From: an uncultured Candidatus Actinomarina sp.
GTDB taxonomy: Bacteria; Actinomycetota; Acidimicrobiia; Actinomarinales; Actinomarinaceae
Length of the DNA stretch: 64,000 nucleotides
Direction of reading: 5' to 3'
Assembly (NCBI GenBank): GCA_902596545.1
Contig: CACJUH010000002.1
Coordinates: 62,001-126,000 of the forward strand
Part shown: one piece after another, positions 52,734 through 61,315 of the stretch
How positions within the stretch are numbered: the first letter of the stretch is position 1
Layout: each line of letters opens with the position of its first letter
Translations under genes and position numbers: made by a program
Notes under the pieces: model-generated
What the model was told of the DNA's origin: nothing
The model's input: the letters and a program-made list of their open reading frames with translations, nothing else
Database searches by the model: none

Positions 52734-53142
52734 ATACAAAAATACATTGAACTTCCACTGACACATTCAGTGGTAAGCTGGAAACTCCAACAGCAGACCG
52801 TGTTGACTTTTCGTCAAAATATTCTGCAAGCTTATCCGTAAAACCATTCAATACTTTTGCGTGATCTTGAAAATCATTATCAGCATTTACGAATCCCAAT
52901 ACATTTACAGGCTGTAGATTTTCAATTTCACCATTTGCTAAAAGTGTAGATATAGTTAATTCAGCACATAGGGAAGCAGCCTCATAACCATCTTCTATTG
53001 ATACCTCAGAAGGTATCTTTCCTTGATATTTTTTCTTTTCAGTAAATGGAACGTGGCCAGATGTATATATGTAATTTCCAACTTTTTTATATGTTACATA
53101 ATTTCCAATAGCCGATGGTGCAACTGGTAATTCTTTATCCAT
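52726..53142 (-). CDS. RidA-family (YjgF/YER057c) protein
   Basis: The 138-residue protein has the RidA fold pattern: 'YTSGHVPF', 'AELTISTLLANGEIENLQ' and 'SAVGVSSLPLNVSVEVQCIF', where RidA has 'R.avgv..LP.ga.vEie.ia'. The Arg that binds the imine carboxylate is at 'TRSAVG'. RidA deaminates reactive enamines/imines; the longer form here belongs to a subfamily of unknown substrate. It overlaps gap by 8 bases. Confidence 0.85.
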   Translation of the reverse strand: MDKELPVAPSAIGNYVTYKKVGNYIYTSGHVPFTEKKKYQGKIPSEVSIEDGYEAASLCAELTISTLLANGEIENLQPVNVLGFVNADNDFQDHAKVLNGFTDKLAEYFDEKSTRSAVGVSSLPLNVSVEVQCIFVYE

Positions 53143-54139
53143 TATCTAGTAAGTTTCCAATTAAATCTACAACTCTATTTGAATATCCCCACTCATTGTC
53201 GTACCAGCAAACTACTTTTACATGATTTCCTTCTAGTAACTGAGTAGACGAAGCATCGTATATACTTGAATGCGGATTGTTCAAAATATCAGTAGATACA
53301 AGAGGAACTTCTGAATACTCTAATATTCCATTTAACTCATTTTCTGCAGCATTCTTAACTGCCTTATTGATATCATCTATAGAGACTTTTTTTTCTAATT
53401 CAACGACAAGATCAACTACGCTTCCATCAGGAACTGGTACTCTCATAGCCATTCCATCTAATTTACCATTAAGTTCTGGAAGAACCATACCAACAGCTTT
53501 TGCTGCACCTGTTGATGTAGGGATAATATTTTGAGTTGCACTACGTCCTCGTCTAAAGTCACTATGGGTAGTTTCAGCTAATGCTTGATCATTAGTATAT
53601 GCATGTACAGTTGTCATCAATCCGGATATAATTCCAAAGTTATCATCTAAAACTTTTGCTATAGGAGCTAAACAGTTTGTAGTGCAAGATGCATTTGATA
53701 CTATTTTATCTTCAGGCTTAAGATCACCATCATTGACACCGAGGACTATAGTCGCATCTATATCGTCTTTTGGAGGTACAGTTAGTAATACTTTTTTAGC
53801 TCCAGCATCAAGATGCTTATTTAATGATTCACTATCTCTAAATATTCCAGTTGATTCAACAACAACATCAACATCCATTTCTTTCCAAGGAAGCTCCGCA
53901 GGGTCTTTAATTGAAGTTAATTGTATAGTTCTATCATCTACAATTAATTTGTCCCCAGCAACGCTTACCTTTCTATCTAATATTCCCATTACTGAGTCAT
54001 GTTTAAGCAGATATGCAAGATTTTCATAGTTCCCTAAATCATTTATTGCCACAACATTTATATCAGAATCATTTTCTACAATAATCCTTAGAATTGATCT
54101 ACCAATTCTTCCAAAACCATTTATAGCAACGTTACCCAT
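53135..54139 (-). CDS. gap: Glyceraldehyde-3-phosphate dehydrogenase (catalytic copy)
   Basis: The 334-residue enzyme has the NAD motif 'INGFGRIGRSILR', the catalytic Cys152 in 'SNASCTTNCLAP', His179 in 'TTVHAYTND', the phosphate-site 'IPTSTGAAKAVG' and 'MRVPVPDGSVVDL'. All active-site residues are present. It interconverts glyceraldehyde 3-phosphate and 1,3-bisphosphoglycerate. It lies one base downstream of an inactive paralogue of exactly the same length. Confidence 0.96.
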   Translation of the reverse strand: MGNVAINGFGRIGRSILRIIVENDSDINVVAINDLGNYENLAYLLKHDSVMGILDRKVSVAGDKLIVDDRTIQLTSIKDPAELPWKEMDVDVVVESTGIFRDSESLNKHLDAGAKKVLLTVPPKDDIDATIVLGVNDGDLKPEDKIVSNASCTTNCLAPIAKVLDDNFGIISGLMTTVHAYTNDQALAETTHSDFRRGRSATQNIIPTSTGAAKAVGMVLPELNGKLDGMAMRVPVPDGSVVDLVVELEKKVSIDDINKAVKNAAENELNGILEYSEVPLVSTDILNNPHSSIYDASSTQLLEGNHVKVVCWYDNEWGYSNRVVDLIGNLLDNG

Positions 54140-55144
54140 TTAAAGTTCCTGTCCCAATCGTTTGATAGTGTCTATTATTCTTGCAGCGTAACCCCAGCCG
54201 TTATCAAACCAAATTATTAATTTTATTTTCTTATTATTAATACCCATTGTAGCAAGACCATCTATCAGTCCAGAAAATGTGCTTCTGACTACATCAGACG
54301 AAACAATTGGGTCGTATGTAATTCCGATTATATTTTTTAAATCATTTTCTGAATAGTTTTTTAGCAGATTGTTAATTTCTTCAATAGTCGTTTCTTTTTT
54401 AATATCTATTGTTAGGTCTACTGTACTTCCATCAGGAATTGGAACTGTCATTGATGAGGATGCTATTTTATTTTTTAAAAAAGGAAGTACATTTACAATT
54501 ACTTCTGATGATTTAGTAATACTAGGTATTATATTTTCGCCAGCGGCCCTATTTAGTCTAAAACCTTCACCAGCTACATCAGCTAATCTGTTTGAGTTCG
54601 AATATCCATGCACAGTTGTCAAAAAAGCTCTTTCTACGCCTACGTCTTTATTTAAAGCTTTTAGTATTGGTGCAACAGCATTTGCAGTATTTGATCCTAG
54701 AGAAAACACATTTGATTTAAAATCAATATTTTCATCGTTTGCACCAGGTACAAAAATTTGGATATCTTTAAAATTTTCTGGTGTAGAGGCAACTATTACT
54801 TTTTTACAGCCTTTTGATAAATGTACATCAACTTCTTCTTTTGTTTTTGGTTTACCAGTTGCAAGTACTACAACATCTGTCCCAATTTTTACCCAATCAG
54901 CTTCATCTCCATCTTTCCAAGAGTTAAATATAATTTCTTTTCCATCTACAACAATACCTGTTTCTGTCTCATGGATTTCAGCATTCAATTTTCCGTATAT
55001 AGAATCATATTTGAGTAAATAAATTAAGTTTTTTTTATCAGCAGTATCAGATATTGAGACTATGTTAATGTCTTTGTCTCCCAATGTCTGTCTAAATAGA
55101 TCTCTACCTATTCTTCCAAAACCAACAAGTGATACATTTGTCAT
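54140..55144 (-). CDS. GAPDH-like pseudoenzyme (catalytic Cys replaced by Asn)
   Basis: This 334-residue paralogue is the same length as the true GAPDH and directly abuts it upstream. The NAD motif is kept ('LVGFGRIGRDLFR'), as is His179 ('TTVHGYSNS'), but the active-site segment reads 'SLGSNTANAVAP', putting Asn at position 152 where Cys is needed. The phosphate sites are also lost: 'IPSITKSSEVIV' replaces IPTSTGAAKAVG and 'MTVPIPDGSTVDL' replaces the Arg of 'MRVPVPDG'. The frame is intact and the fold looks preserved, so this is a maintained protein, not decay. It may form mixed tetramers with Gap or act as a sensor or scaffold; this is inference. Confidence 0.88.
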   Translation of the reverse strand: MTNVSLVGFGRIGRDLFRQTLGDKDINIVSISDTADKKNLIYLLKYDSIYGKLNAEIHETETGIVVDGKEIIFNSWKDGDEADWVKIGTDVVVLATGKPKTKEEVDVHLSKGCKKVIVASTPENFKDIQIFVPGANDENIDFKSNVFSLGSNTANAVAPILKALNKDVGVERAFLTTVHGYSNSNRLADVAGEGFRLNRAAGENIIPSITKSSEVIVNVLPFLKNKIASSSMTVPIPDGSTVDLTIDIKKETTIEEINNLLKNYSENDLKNIIGITYDPIVSSDVVRSTFSGLIDGLATMGINNKKIKLIIWFDNGWGYAARIIDTIKRLGQEL

Positions 55145-55213
55145 TAACCCTCACAAAACTATTGATTAATTGTTGTTACAATCAACTAATAATATACCTT
55201 AAAAACACTAAGT

Positions 55214-56332
55214 ATGAGAGAATTAAGAAGAAATATTCACGATTCAATTTTTGGATCTGAACCAACTGAAGATTTGCTTACTAAAGCATTTGATAGAAAA
55301 AAAAACTATTTCGGGAATACAATAACCTACAGTCCAAAAGTATTCATACCACTTACGACAATGTGTAGAGATAGTTGTGGATATTGTACTTTTGTTAAAT
55401 CACCAAATGAAGGCGGAACATATTTAAACGAAGAAGAAGTTTTAAGTATTGCAAGTGCTGGTGATGAAGCCGGTTGTTATGAGGCTTTATTTACATTAGG
55501 GGATAAGCCTGAATTAAGATGGGACTTTGCATTGACTCAACTCGAGCAACTTGGATTTTCTTCAACTCATGATTACTTAATCAATTCAATGCAAAAAGTA
55601 AACGAAACGTCTAAGCTATTTCCACATGCAAATCCTGGATTGATGAGTTTTGAAGAAATAAAAGAGCTAAAAAAATATTCACCATCTGGTGGTTTAATGA
55701 TTGAAACATTTTCAAAAAATATTTATGATAAGGGACAAGCTCATTACAAAACTCAAACAAAATTTATCGATCTTAGAATTGAATCTTTAGAAAATGCTTT
55801 ACAAGCAATGTACCCTGTAACAACAGGGCTTCTTTTAGGGCTTACTTCTACCAAAGATGAAGTGATAGATGATATAACAAACCTCATTTTATTGATTCAA
55901 AATAATATGGCTATTCAAGAGGTCATCCTTCAAAATTTTAGAGCTAAAAAAAATACGATTATGAAAAATAATTCTGAAATTACAAATGACTTATTTTTAA
56001 GAATAATTGCGACTACTAGAATTTATTCTCCTTCTCATATTTCGATACAAGTTCCTCCTAATTTGTCGCCAGACATAAATTTGTTTCTTAAAAGTGGAAT
56101 AAATGATCTTGGTGGTATTTCGCCATTGACTATAGATTGGGTAAATCCAGATCACCTCTGGCCAAATATTAATAAATTAAAAAATGATACTTTATTAACT
56201 GGTCAAGTACTTAAAAAAAGACTCCCAATATATCCAGAATTTATAAAAAAAGAATGGTTAAACGACGAAATTTTTGAAAAAGTTAATAATATTATTGATA
56301 CAGATGGATATCCAAAAGACTCACATGAATAA
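55214..56332 (+). CDS. cofG: F0 synthase subunit CofG (radical SAM)
   Basis: The 372-residue protein has a radical SAM cluster motif 'CRDSCGYC' (Cys51, 55, 58), followed by 'YEALFTLGDKPE' and 'HANPGLMSFEEI'. With CofH it makes the deazaflavin F0, precursor of coenzyme F420. In most Actinobacteria the two are fused as FbiC; here they are separate genes overlapping by 8 bases (ATG at 56325). The gene starts 69 bases from the divergent GAPDH-like gene. Confidence 0.94.
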   Translation: MRELRRNIHDSIFGSEPTEDLLTKAFDRKKNYFGNTITYSPKVFIPLTTMCRDSCGYCTFVKSPNEGGTYLNEEEVLSIASAGDEAGCYEALFTLGDKPELRWDFALTQLEQLGFSSTHDYLINSMQKVNETSKLFPHANPGLMSFEEIKELKKYSPSGGLMIETFSKNIYDKGQAHYKTQTKFIDLRIESLENALQAMYPVTTGLLLGLTSTKDEVIDDITNLILLIQNNMAIQEVILQNFRAKKNTIMKNNSEITNDLFLRIIATTRIYSPSHISIQVPPNLSPDINLFLKSGINDLGGISPLTIDWVNPDHLWPNINKLKNDTLLTGQVLKKRLPIYPEFIKKEWLNDEIFEKVNNIIDTDGYPKDSHE

Positions 56333-58160
56333 AAACATTTCTTTTTTAAGAATAAGACCATGCGATAACAATAATGAAATTTATCTAAATTCTAGAAGAA
56401 AAGAGGGTACATCTGCTTTTTTAATTAAAAGTGAATTAGATCTTGATATTATGGAAATTCATAAAAAAGATTTTCAAACCTTATCTAATGATGCATCAGT
56501 AGATTCAGATTGTTGGATAATTAATGACAACAATTGGAAAAATTTTAAGGATATAAATCCCAAAAGAATTGTTTATGATTTTAAAAACAATAAAGAAACT
56601 TCTCTTGAGGTTATCGATAGATTGAAGCCCTACACTGTATTGGTTTCAAACTCATTAGATATTGAATTTTTAAAAGCAATAAACACAAAAACTAAATTTA
56701 TAACAACAGCATACGTTGACACTATTGACGAAGCACTTGACTACATTAAAAAAGGAATAACTGATTTATTGCTGAGAGATTGGAGTTCAGCACAAATTCA
56801 TGAATTACAAAATATTGATGGTTTTAATTTTTATGAGAGAACATTGCTATCACCAGTTTTTTCAATTGATGAAGCAAGGAATGAATTTACTAAAGAACGT
56901 TTTTTTAGATATTTAAGTACAAGAAATGTAAGAGGATTTAGAAGAGAGAAAACTGAATGGTTTCCTGGTAGTGGAAAAGACATACCTCAGTTAAACAATT
57001 TTGTCTATAACAATAAAAGCCAAATTAAACATTTTGAAATAGATGAGATTTTAAATAATGTGCTAAATGGTTATCAGATTAATGATGAAGAATTAAACCT
57101 ACTTTTTAATACTGCTGGTGAAAAAATAAATGATATCGCTGATGTTGCAAATCAATTAAATTTCCTAAAAAATGGTAATAAAGTATCTTTTGTTAAAAAC
57201 AGAAATATCAACTATACAAATCAATGCTATTACAAATGTGGTTTCTGTGGATTTTCAAAAGGTCCAAAAAGTTTTAATCTTAAAGAAAAACCGTACTCTA
57301 TTGATATCCAAGAAGTAGTGGATAGAACCGCTGAAGCTTTTGAAATGGGAGCTTCAGAAGTATGTTTGCAAGGGGGAATACATCCTGATTACACTGGTGA
57401 ATTTTATTTGAATATGGTGAAAGAAATAAAACAAACTGTTCCAGAAATGCACATTCATGGCTTTACGCCTTTAGAAATATGGCAAGGTGCTGAGACAATA
57501 AATTTGAGTATTGAAGATTATTTAAAACTTCTTTTAGATGCTGGTCTGAATACCCTACCTGGAACTGCAGCTGAAATATTAGATGATAGAGTCCGAAAAT
57601 ATTTGTGTCCGGACAAAATAACATCATCTCAATGGGCGTATGTGATGGAAGTAGCACACAGTTTAGGAATGAAATCTACAGCAACAATCATGTTTGGACA
57701 TATAGATGATATAGACTCGTGGGTTAATCATTTCTCACTAATAAAGAATATCCAATTAAAAACTGGAGGCTTTACAGAAGTTGTACCCCTGCCTTTTGTA
57801 CATATGGGATCTCCAATTTATCTGCAAGGAAAAAGCATGCCAGGTCCTACGTGGGATGAAGTTGTCTTAATTCATTCACTTGCTCGAATATATTTTTCAA
57901 ATGTAATAAATAATATACAGGCAAGTTGGGTCAAGCTTGGACATGATGGAGCTGGTAAATTATTAGATGCAGGTGTCAATGATTTAGGAGGTACATTAAT
58001 TAATGAAAATATTAGTAGAGCTTCCGGAGCCGACCATGGTCAAGAAACTACAGATCAGCAATTTATAGATATAATTGAAAATTGCAACAAAACACCTATA
58101 TTAAGAAATACTCTTTACACAGAATTTAAAAATCCTAAAACTTTAATCCCATATTCATGA
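56325..58160 (+). CDS. cofH: F0 synthase subunit CofH with novel N-terminal domain
   Basis: From the ATG at 56325 the protein has 611 residues, about 230 more than usual CofH. The C-terminal part (about 235-611) is complete: 'NRNINYTNQCYYKCGFCGF' with Cys301, 305, 308, 'EVCLQGGIHPDYTGEF', 'HIHGFTPLEIWQGAE' and 'LPGTAAEILDDRVRKYLCPD'. It transfers the 4-hydroxybenzyl part of tyrosine to the pyrimidine. Residues 1-230 are an unrecognised alpha/beta region ('TVLVSNSLDIEFLKAI', 'AYVDTIDEALDYIKKGITDL'). The frame is open upstream to 56274, inside cofG, but the ATG overlap with the cofG stop is the natural start. It overlaps trmD by 4 bases. Confidence 0.9.
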   Translation: MNKNISFLRIRPCDNNNEIYLNSRRKEGTSAFLIKSELDLDIMEIHKKDFQTLSNDASVDSDCWIINDNNWKNFKDINPKRIVYDFKNNKETSLEVIDRLKPYTVLVSNSLDIEFLKAINTKTKFITTAYVDTIDEALDYIKKGITDLLLRDWSSAQIHELQNIDGFNFYERTLLSPVFSIDEARNEFTKERFFRYLSTRNVRGFRREKTEWFPGSGKDIPQLNNFVYNNKSQIKHFEIDEILNNVLNGYQINDEELNLLFNTAGEKINDIADVANQLNFLKNGNKVSFVKNRNINYTNQCYYKCGFCGFSKGPKSFNLKEKPYSIDIQEVVDRTAEAFEMGASEVCLQGGIHPDYTGEFYLNMVKEIKQTVPEMHIHGFTPLEIWQGAETINLSIEDYLKLLLDAGLNTLPGTAAEILDDRVRKYLCPDKITSSQWAYVMEVAHSLGMKSTATIMFGHIDDIDSWVNHFSLIKNIQLKTGGFTEVVPLPFVHMGSPIYLQGKSMPGPTWDEVVLIHSLARIYFSNVINNIQASWVKLGHDGAGKLLDAGVNDLGGTLINENISRASGADHGQETTDQQFIDIIENCNKTPILRNTLYTEFKNPKTLIPYS

Positions 58161-58792
58161 ATACATATAATGTCATTACACTCTTCCCTAACTTAATTGA
58201 GGAGTGGAAAAATATAGGCATTGTGAGACAAGCTATTAAAAATCAGTTAGTAAATATTCAAACTACAAACTTAAGGGAATTTGGAATTGGAGAATATAAA
58301 CAAGTAGATGATGCTCCATATGGTGGGGGACCTGGAATGGTATTAATGCCTGAGCCATTAGATAATGCGATTAACTCTTCAAATTCAGAGGTTAATGTTT
58401 TTCTAACACCATCAGGAGAGCAGTTGGATGAAACTCTATTAATTAAATTATTATCATTTAAGTCCATAAATCTAATTGCAGGAAGATATGAAGGTTTTGA
58501 TCAAAGAATCTTGGATATGCATGCAGATTATAAAGTTTCTATTGGACACACAGTCATTTCTGGAGGTGAAGTTCCAGCGATGTATATGCTCGAAGCTTTA
58601 ATAAGAAGGATTCCAGGAGTATTAGGCAATCCAGATTCATTAAAGTATGAAACATTTAATGACAATAAATATGATTTTCCTGTTTATACAAGGCCGGAAA
58701 CATTTAAAAATCTGTCTGTACCTGAAGTTTTACTTTCTGGTAACCATAAAGATATCGAAGAGTGGAAAAAGAATAATTTAAAAGACATATAA
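58157..58792 (+). CDS. trmD: tRNA (guanine37-N1)-methyltransferase
   Basis: The 211-residue enzyme begins 'NVITLFPNLIEEW' and has 'YKQVDDAPYGGGPGMVLMPEP', 'LIAGRYEGFDQRILD', and the trefoil-knot SAM site 'SIGHTVISGGEVPAMYMLEA' plus 'DFPVYTRPE'. It methylates G37 of tRNAs. It is a little short; the C-terminal domain is trimmed to 'NHKDIEEWKKNN'. rplS follows after 37 bases. Confidence 0.95.
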   Translation: MNTYNVITLFPNLIEEWKNIGIVRQAIKNQLVNIQTTNLREFGIGEYKQVDDAPYGGGPGMVLMPEPLDNAINSSNSEVNVFLTPSGEQLDETLLIKLLSFKSINLIAGRYEGFDQRILDMHADYKVSIGHTVISGGEVPAMYMLEALIRRIPGVLGNPDSLKYETFNDNKYDFPVYTRPETFKNLSVPEVLLSGNHKDIEEWKKNNLKDI

Positions 58793-58829
58793 AGTCTATT
58801 TACTTATATAATTCATTTCTGGAGTGATT

Positions 58830-59174
58830 ATGGATCTAATCGAAAACATTGAAAAAGAGTATTTAAAAGAAGATTTACCAGAATTCAAATCGGGGGACAC
58901 TGTAAAGGTTAATGTTAAAGTCTCTGAAGGAAATAGAGAGAGAATTCAAACATTTGAAGGAGTTATTATAGCCGTCAACGGTGTTGGCATTAACAAGACT
59001 ATTACAGTTCGAAAATTATCATTTGGAGTTGGTGTAGAAAGAATATTTCCTGTACATGCACCAATTGTTGATTCCTTAGAAGTTGTTAGAAAAGGTAAAG
59101 TAAGACGCTCAAAACTTTATTATCTTCGGGATCGAGTAGGTAAATCTGCAAAAATTAAAGAAGATCGTAATTAA
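58830..59174 (+). CDS. rplS: Ribosomal protein L19
   Basis: The 114-residue protein starts '[19 protein letters not shown]' and contains '[10 protein letters not shown]', '[20 protein letters not shown]' and '[16 protein letters not shown]'. The ATG at 58830 follows GGAG with a 5-base spacing; a GTG two codons earlier overlaps that site and is less likely. It follows trmD as usual. Confidence 0.96.
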   Translation: MDLIENIEKEYLKEDLPEFKSGDTVKVNVKVSEGNRERIQTFEGVIIAVNGVGINKTITVRKLSFGVGVERIFPVHAPIVDSLEVVRKGKVRRSKLYYLRDRVGKSAKIKEDRN

Positions 59175-59194
59175 CTAATTATTATTAAATTATT

Positions 59195-59779
59195 ATCAAA
59201 AAACTATTTAAATTAATTTCAACAATTGTTTTAGCTGTTCTTGTAGCTACATTAGTTAGGACATTGTTAATTCAGATATATTATATTCCTTCAACATCAA
59301 TGGAACCTACATTAAAAATAGATGACCGAGTCCTTGTTGTAAAAGATACAATTGTGCAATTAGATATCGCTAGTGGCGATATTGTAGTTTTTTATAATAA
59401 TGACTCTGAACGCTCTATCAGTTTCTTTCAAGAATATATAGATGGGTTACAAATCTGGAAAATAAGTGATATAAATTCTCAAGAAAATACTGCAATTATT
59501 AAAAGAGTGGTTGGAGTAGGAGGCGATACAGTTGAAATATTAGAAAATGGGGAAGTGTTCGTCAATAATTCAAAATTCACAATATTTAATATTGATGAAG
59601 GAGTGAACTTCAAGAGAGAAACATTTTTAATTCCTGAAAACGAGATTTTTGTATTGGGAGACAATAGACCAAACAGTCAAGACTCCAGATATATTGGAAC
59701 TATTCCTATGAGAAATATTATTGGCAAAGCTACTCATTTGATTTATCCATTAGAAAACTTTAAGAAATTAGATGATTGA
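59195..59779 (+). CDS. lepB: Signal peptidase I, apparent non-canonical start
   Basis: The protein has the LepB boxes: Ser in 'YIPSTSMEPTL', catalytic Lys in 'IIKRVVGVGGDTVEI', and 'LGDNRPNSQDSRYIG'. The first standard start codon (TTG, 59264) would fall after the membrane anchor. Upstream the frame is open to 59189 and encodes IKKLFKLISTIVLAVLVA, a perfect anchor, whose first codon is ATC where ATG is expected. I therefore place the start at ATC 59195 (ATT at 59189 and 59192 are alternatives), giving 194 residues. It cleaves signal peptides on the outer membrane face. It overlaps rnhB by 8 bases. Confidence 0.85.
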   Translation: MKKLFKLISTIVLAVLVATLVRTLLIQIYYIPSTSMEPTLKIDDRVLVVKDTIVQLDIASGDIVVFYNNDSERSISFFQEYIDGLQIWKISDINSQENTAIIKRVVGVGGDTVEILENGEVFVNNSKFTIFNIDEGVNFKRETFLIPENEIFVLGDNRPNSQDSRYIGTIPMRNIIGKATHLIYPLENFKKLDD

Positions 59780-60359
59780 AGATAAAATTTGGAGCTCCAA
59801 TCCAAGTACATACATCATTGGAAGTGATGAAGTTGGGAGGGGTTCTTTTGCTGGACCAATTGGAGCAGCTTCTGTAAGAATCAATTACGAACATATAGAT
59901 TTATTACTTGACGTTAAAGATTCAAAAAAGTTATCTCCAAAAAAAAGAAATCAAATTTTTGAATTAGTCCAAGAAAGTGAAATTGAATATTCCTATATAG
60001 AACGTGATAATGAATTTATTGATCTATATGGAATTAAGCTTGCAAATGAAAAAGTCTTAGAAGATTCTATTTCTTCAATATTTCAAGATGGAGATATTGT
60101 ATATGTTGATCATTTTAAGATCTCTAAGTTTAATGCCATCTCACTTATTAGGGGTGAAGATAATTGCAGGCCAATTGCTCTAGCAAGTATTATCGCAAAA
60201 GTTCTTAGAGATAATTTCATGATTGAGATATCAAATAAATACAGTAGATATGCATTTGATAAAAATAAAGGTTATGGAACTAAAGAGCATAGATTAGCTA
60301 TTAAAAAATATGGACTTACAGATGTCCATCGCAAATCTTTTAATTTAATGCCCAAATAA
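59772..60359 (+). CDS. rnhB: Ribonuclease HII
   Basis: The 195-residue enzyme has 'GSDEVGRGSFAGPIGAASV' with the Asp-Glu pair, 'LLDVKDSKKLSPKKR', 'YVDHFKIS' and 'ASIIAKVLRDNFM'. It removes ribonucleotides and primers from DNA. Position after rplS-lepB is the usual actinobacterial order. Its 3' end overlaps a small minus-strand gene by 20 bases. Confidence 0.95.
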   Translation: MIEDKIWSSNPSTYIIGSDEVGRGSFAGPIGAASVRINYEHIDLLLDVKDSKKLSPKKRNQIFELVQESEIEYSYIERDNEFIDLYGIKLANEKVLEDSISSIFQDGDIVYVDHFKISKFNAISLIRGEDNCRPIALASIIAKVLRDNFMIEISNKYSRYAFDKNKGYGTKEHRLAIKKYGLTDVHRKSFNLMPK

Positions 60360-60447
60360 CAACAATTATTGTTAGAAGAAGAGCTGAAATTATATTTAGA
60401 TAATCTGTTTTATTTGCTTTGTAAGGTTTATTCGGATCAAATCCCAT
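60340..60447 (-). CDS. Small single-span membrane protein, 35 aa
   Basis: The frame encodes MGFDPNKPYKANKTDYLNII followed by a hydrophobic helix ending 'VVIWALN'. It has a polar N-terminal 'GFDPNKPYKA' segment, one membrane span and a stop right after it, so it looks designed. I have the impression that similar short 'GFDP.(R/K)P..A' membrane peptides occur in Actinobacteria, but cannot verify that. No strong ribosome-binding site is seen. Function unknown. Confidence 0.55.
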   Translation of the reverse strand: MGFDPNKPYKANKTDYLNIISALLLTIIVVIWALN

Positions 60448-60485
60448 ACATACATTCTAAATAGATTTGTATTAAACTTTAAAAT

Positions 60486-61241
60486 ATGACACTTGAATCA
60501 AATATTGTAAATGAGATTAAATTCTTGCAATTTAATGATGAAAAAGCAATGAATGCTATTAGTGCTGATGATTGGATAAAACTGCAAGAAGAGATTGATT
60601 CATTTGAAAATAGTGATCAAAAGTATTTGGTAATCAAACACATCAATGGTAATTATTCTGCTGGAGCTCAATTAGGTGAGACAGTTAATGCTCTTATGGA
60701 TGATGTTTCGAAAGCAGCCATAAAAATGTGGAATTGCAAAAAACCAATAATTTCTCTTGTTGATGGAATTGCTGCAGGTGCAGGAGCAAACATGATGCTT
60801 CTAAGCGATTTTATTATTGCTACTCCACAGACAAGATTTATTGAAGTTTTCGTTAGAAGGGGATTAGTTGTTGATTTTGGAGGCTCATGGGTATTACCAA
60901 GAATAATAGGTATTCAAAAGGCTAAAGAATTAATGATGACATCTAATGAAATCAATGGTGAAGAATTAGATAGATTAGGTGTCCTTTACAAGCTAACAAA
61001 TGCAGAAAATATGGATACAGAATTTAAAAATTTAATTGAGAATTTAAACAAACAAAGTTTCATATCTATATGTATGGTTAAACAACAAATCAAAGATGGT
61101 CTAGATTTAACATTTGAAAAATCGATAGGAAATGAAACTATTAATCAAAATAGTAGATTTCAGCATTCAGACGTAGCTGAGGGTATGTCTGCCTTTTTTG
61201 AAAAAAGACAACCAGATTATAAAAATACATTGGATGAATAA
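60486..61241 (+). CDS. Enoyl-CoA hydratase/isomerase-family protein
   Basis: The 251-residue crotonase-fold protein has the oxyanion-hole segments 'YSAGAQLGE' and 'VDGIAAGAGANMMLLSDFII', then 'FIEVFVRRGLVVDFGGSW'. Of the two catalytic Glu of hydratases, the first falls near 'FIEVF' whereas the second is replaced by Asp in 'VVDFGGSW'. It could be the hydratase or isomerase missing from the crotonyl-CoA route, but other crotonase reactions are possible. It stands alone. Confidence 0.85.
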   Translation: MTLESNIVNEIKFLQFNDEKAMNAISADDWIKLQEEIDSFENSDQKYLVIKHINGNYSAGAQLGETVNALMDDVSKAAIKMWNCKKPIISLVDGIAAGAGANMMLLSDFIIATPQTRFIEVFVRRGLVVDFGGSWVLPRIIGIQKAKELMMTSNEINGEELDRLGVLYKLTNAENMDTEFKNLIENLNKQSFISICMVKQQIKDGLDLTFEKSIGNETINQNSRFQHSDVAEGMSAFFEKRQPDYKNTLDE

Positions 61242-61315
61242 AATAATTGTATAAATATTCATTTAAGTGTATTTTTATGCAATAATTTGTACTTAAGAAA
61301 TTGGAGGTTTACTAA

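Noticed and set aside
54369-55022. 217-residue open frame on the plus strand
   Set aside because: It is fully antisense to the intact GAPDH-like gene, has no family motif, and is composed of Ser/Phe/Thr-rich antisense sequence; it is a shadow.
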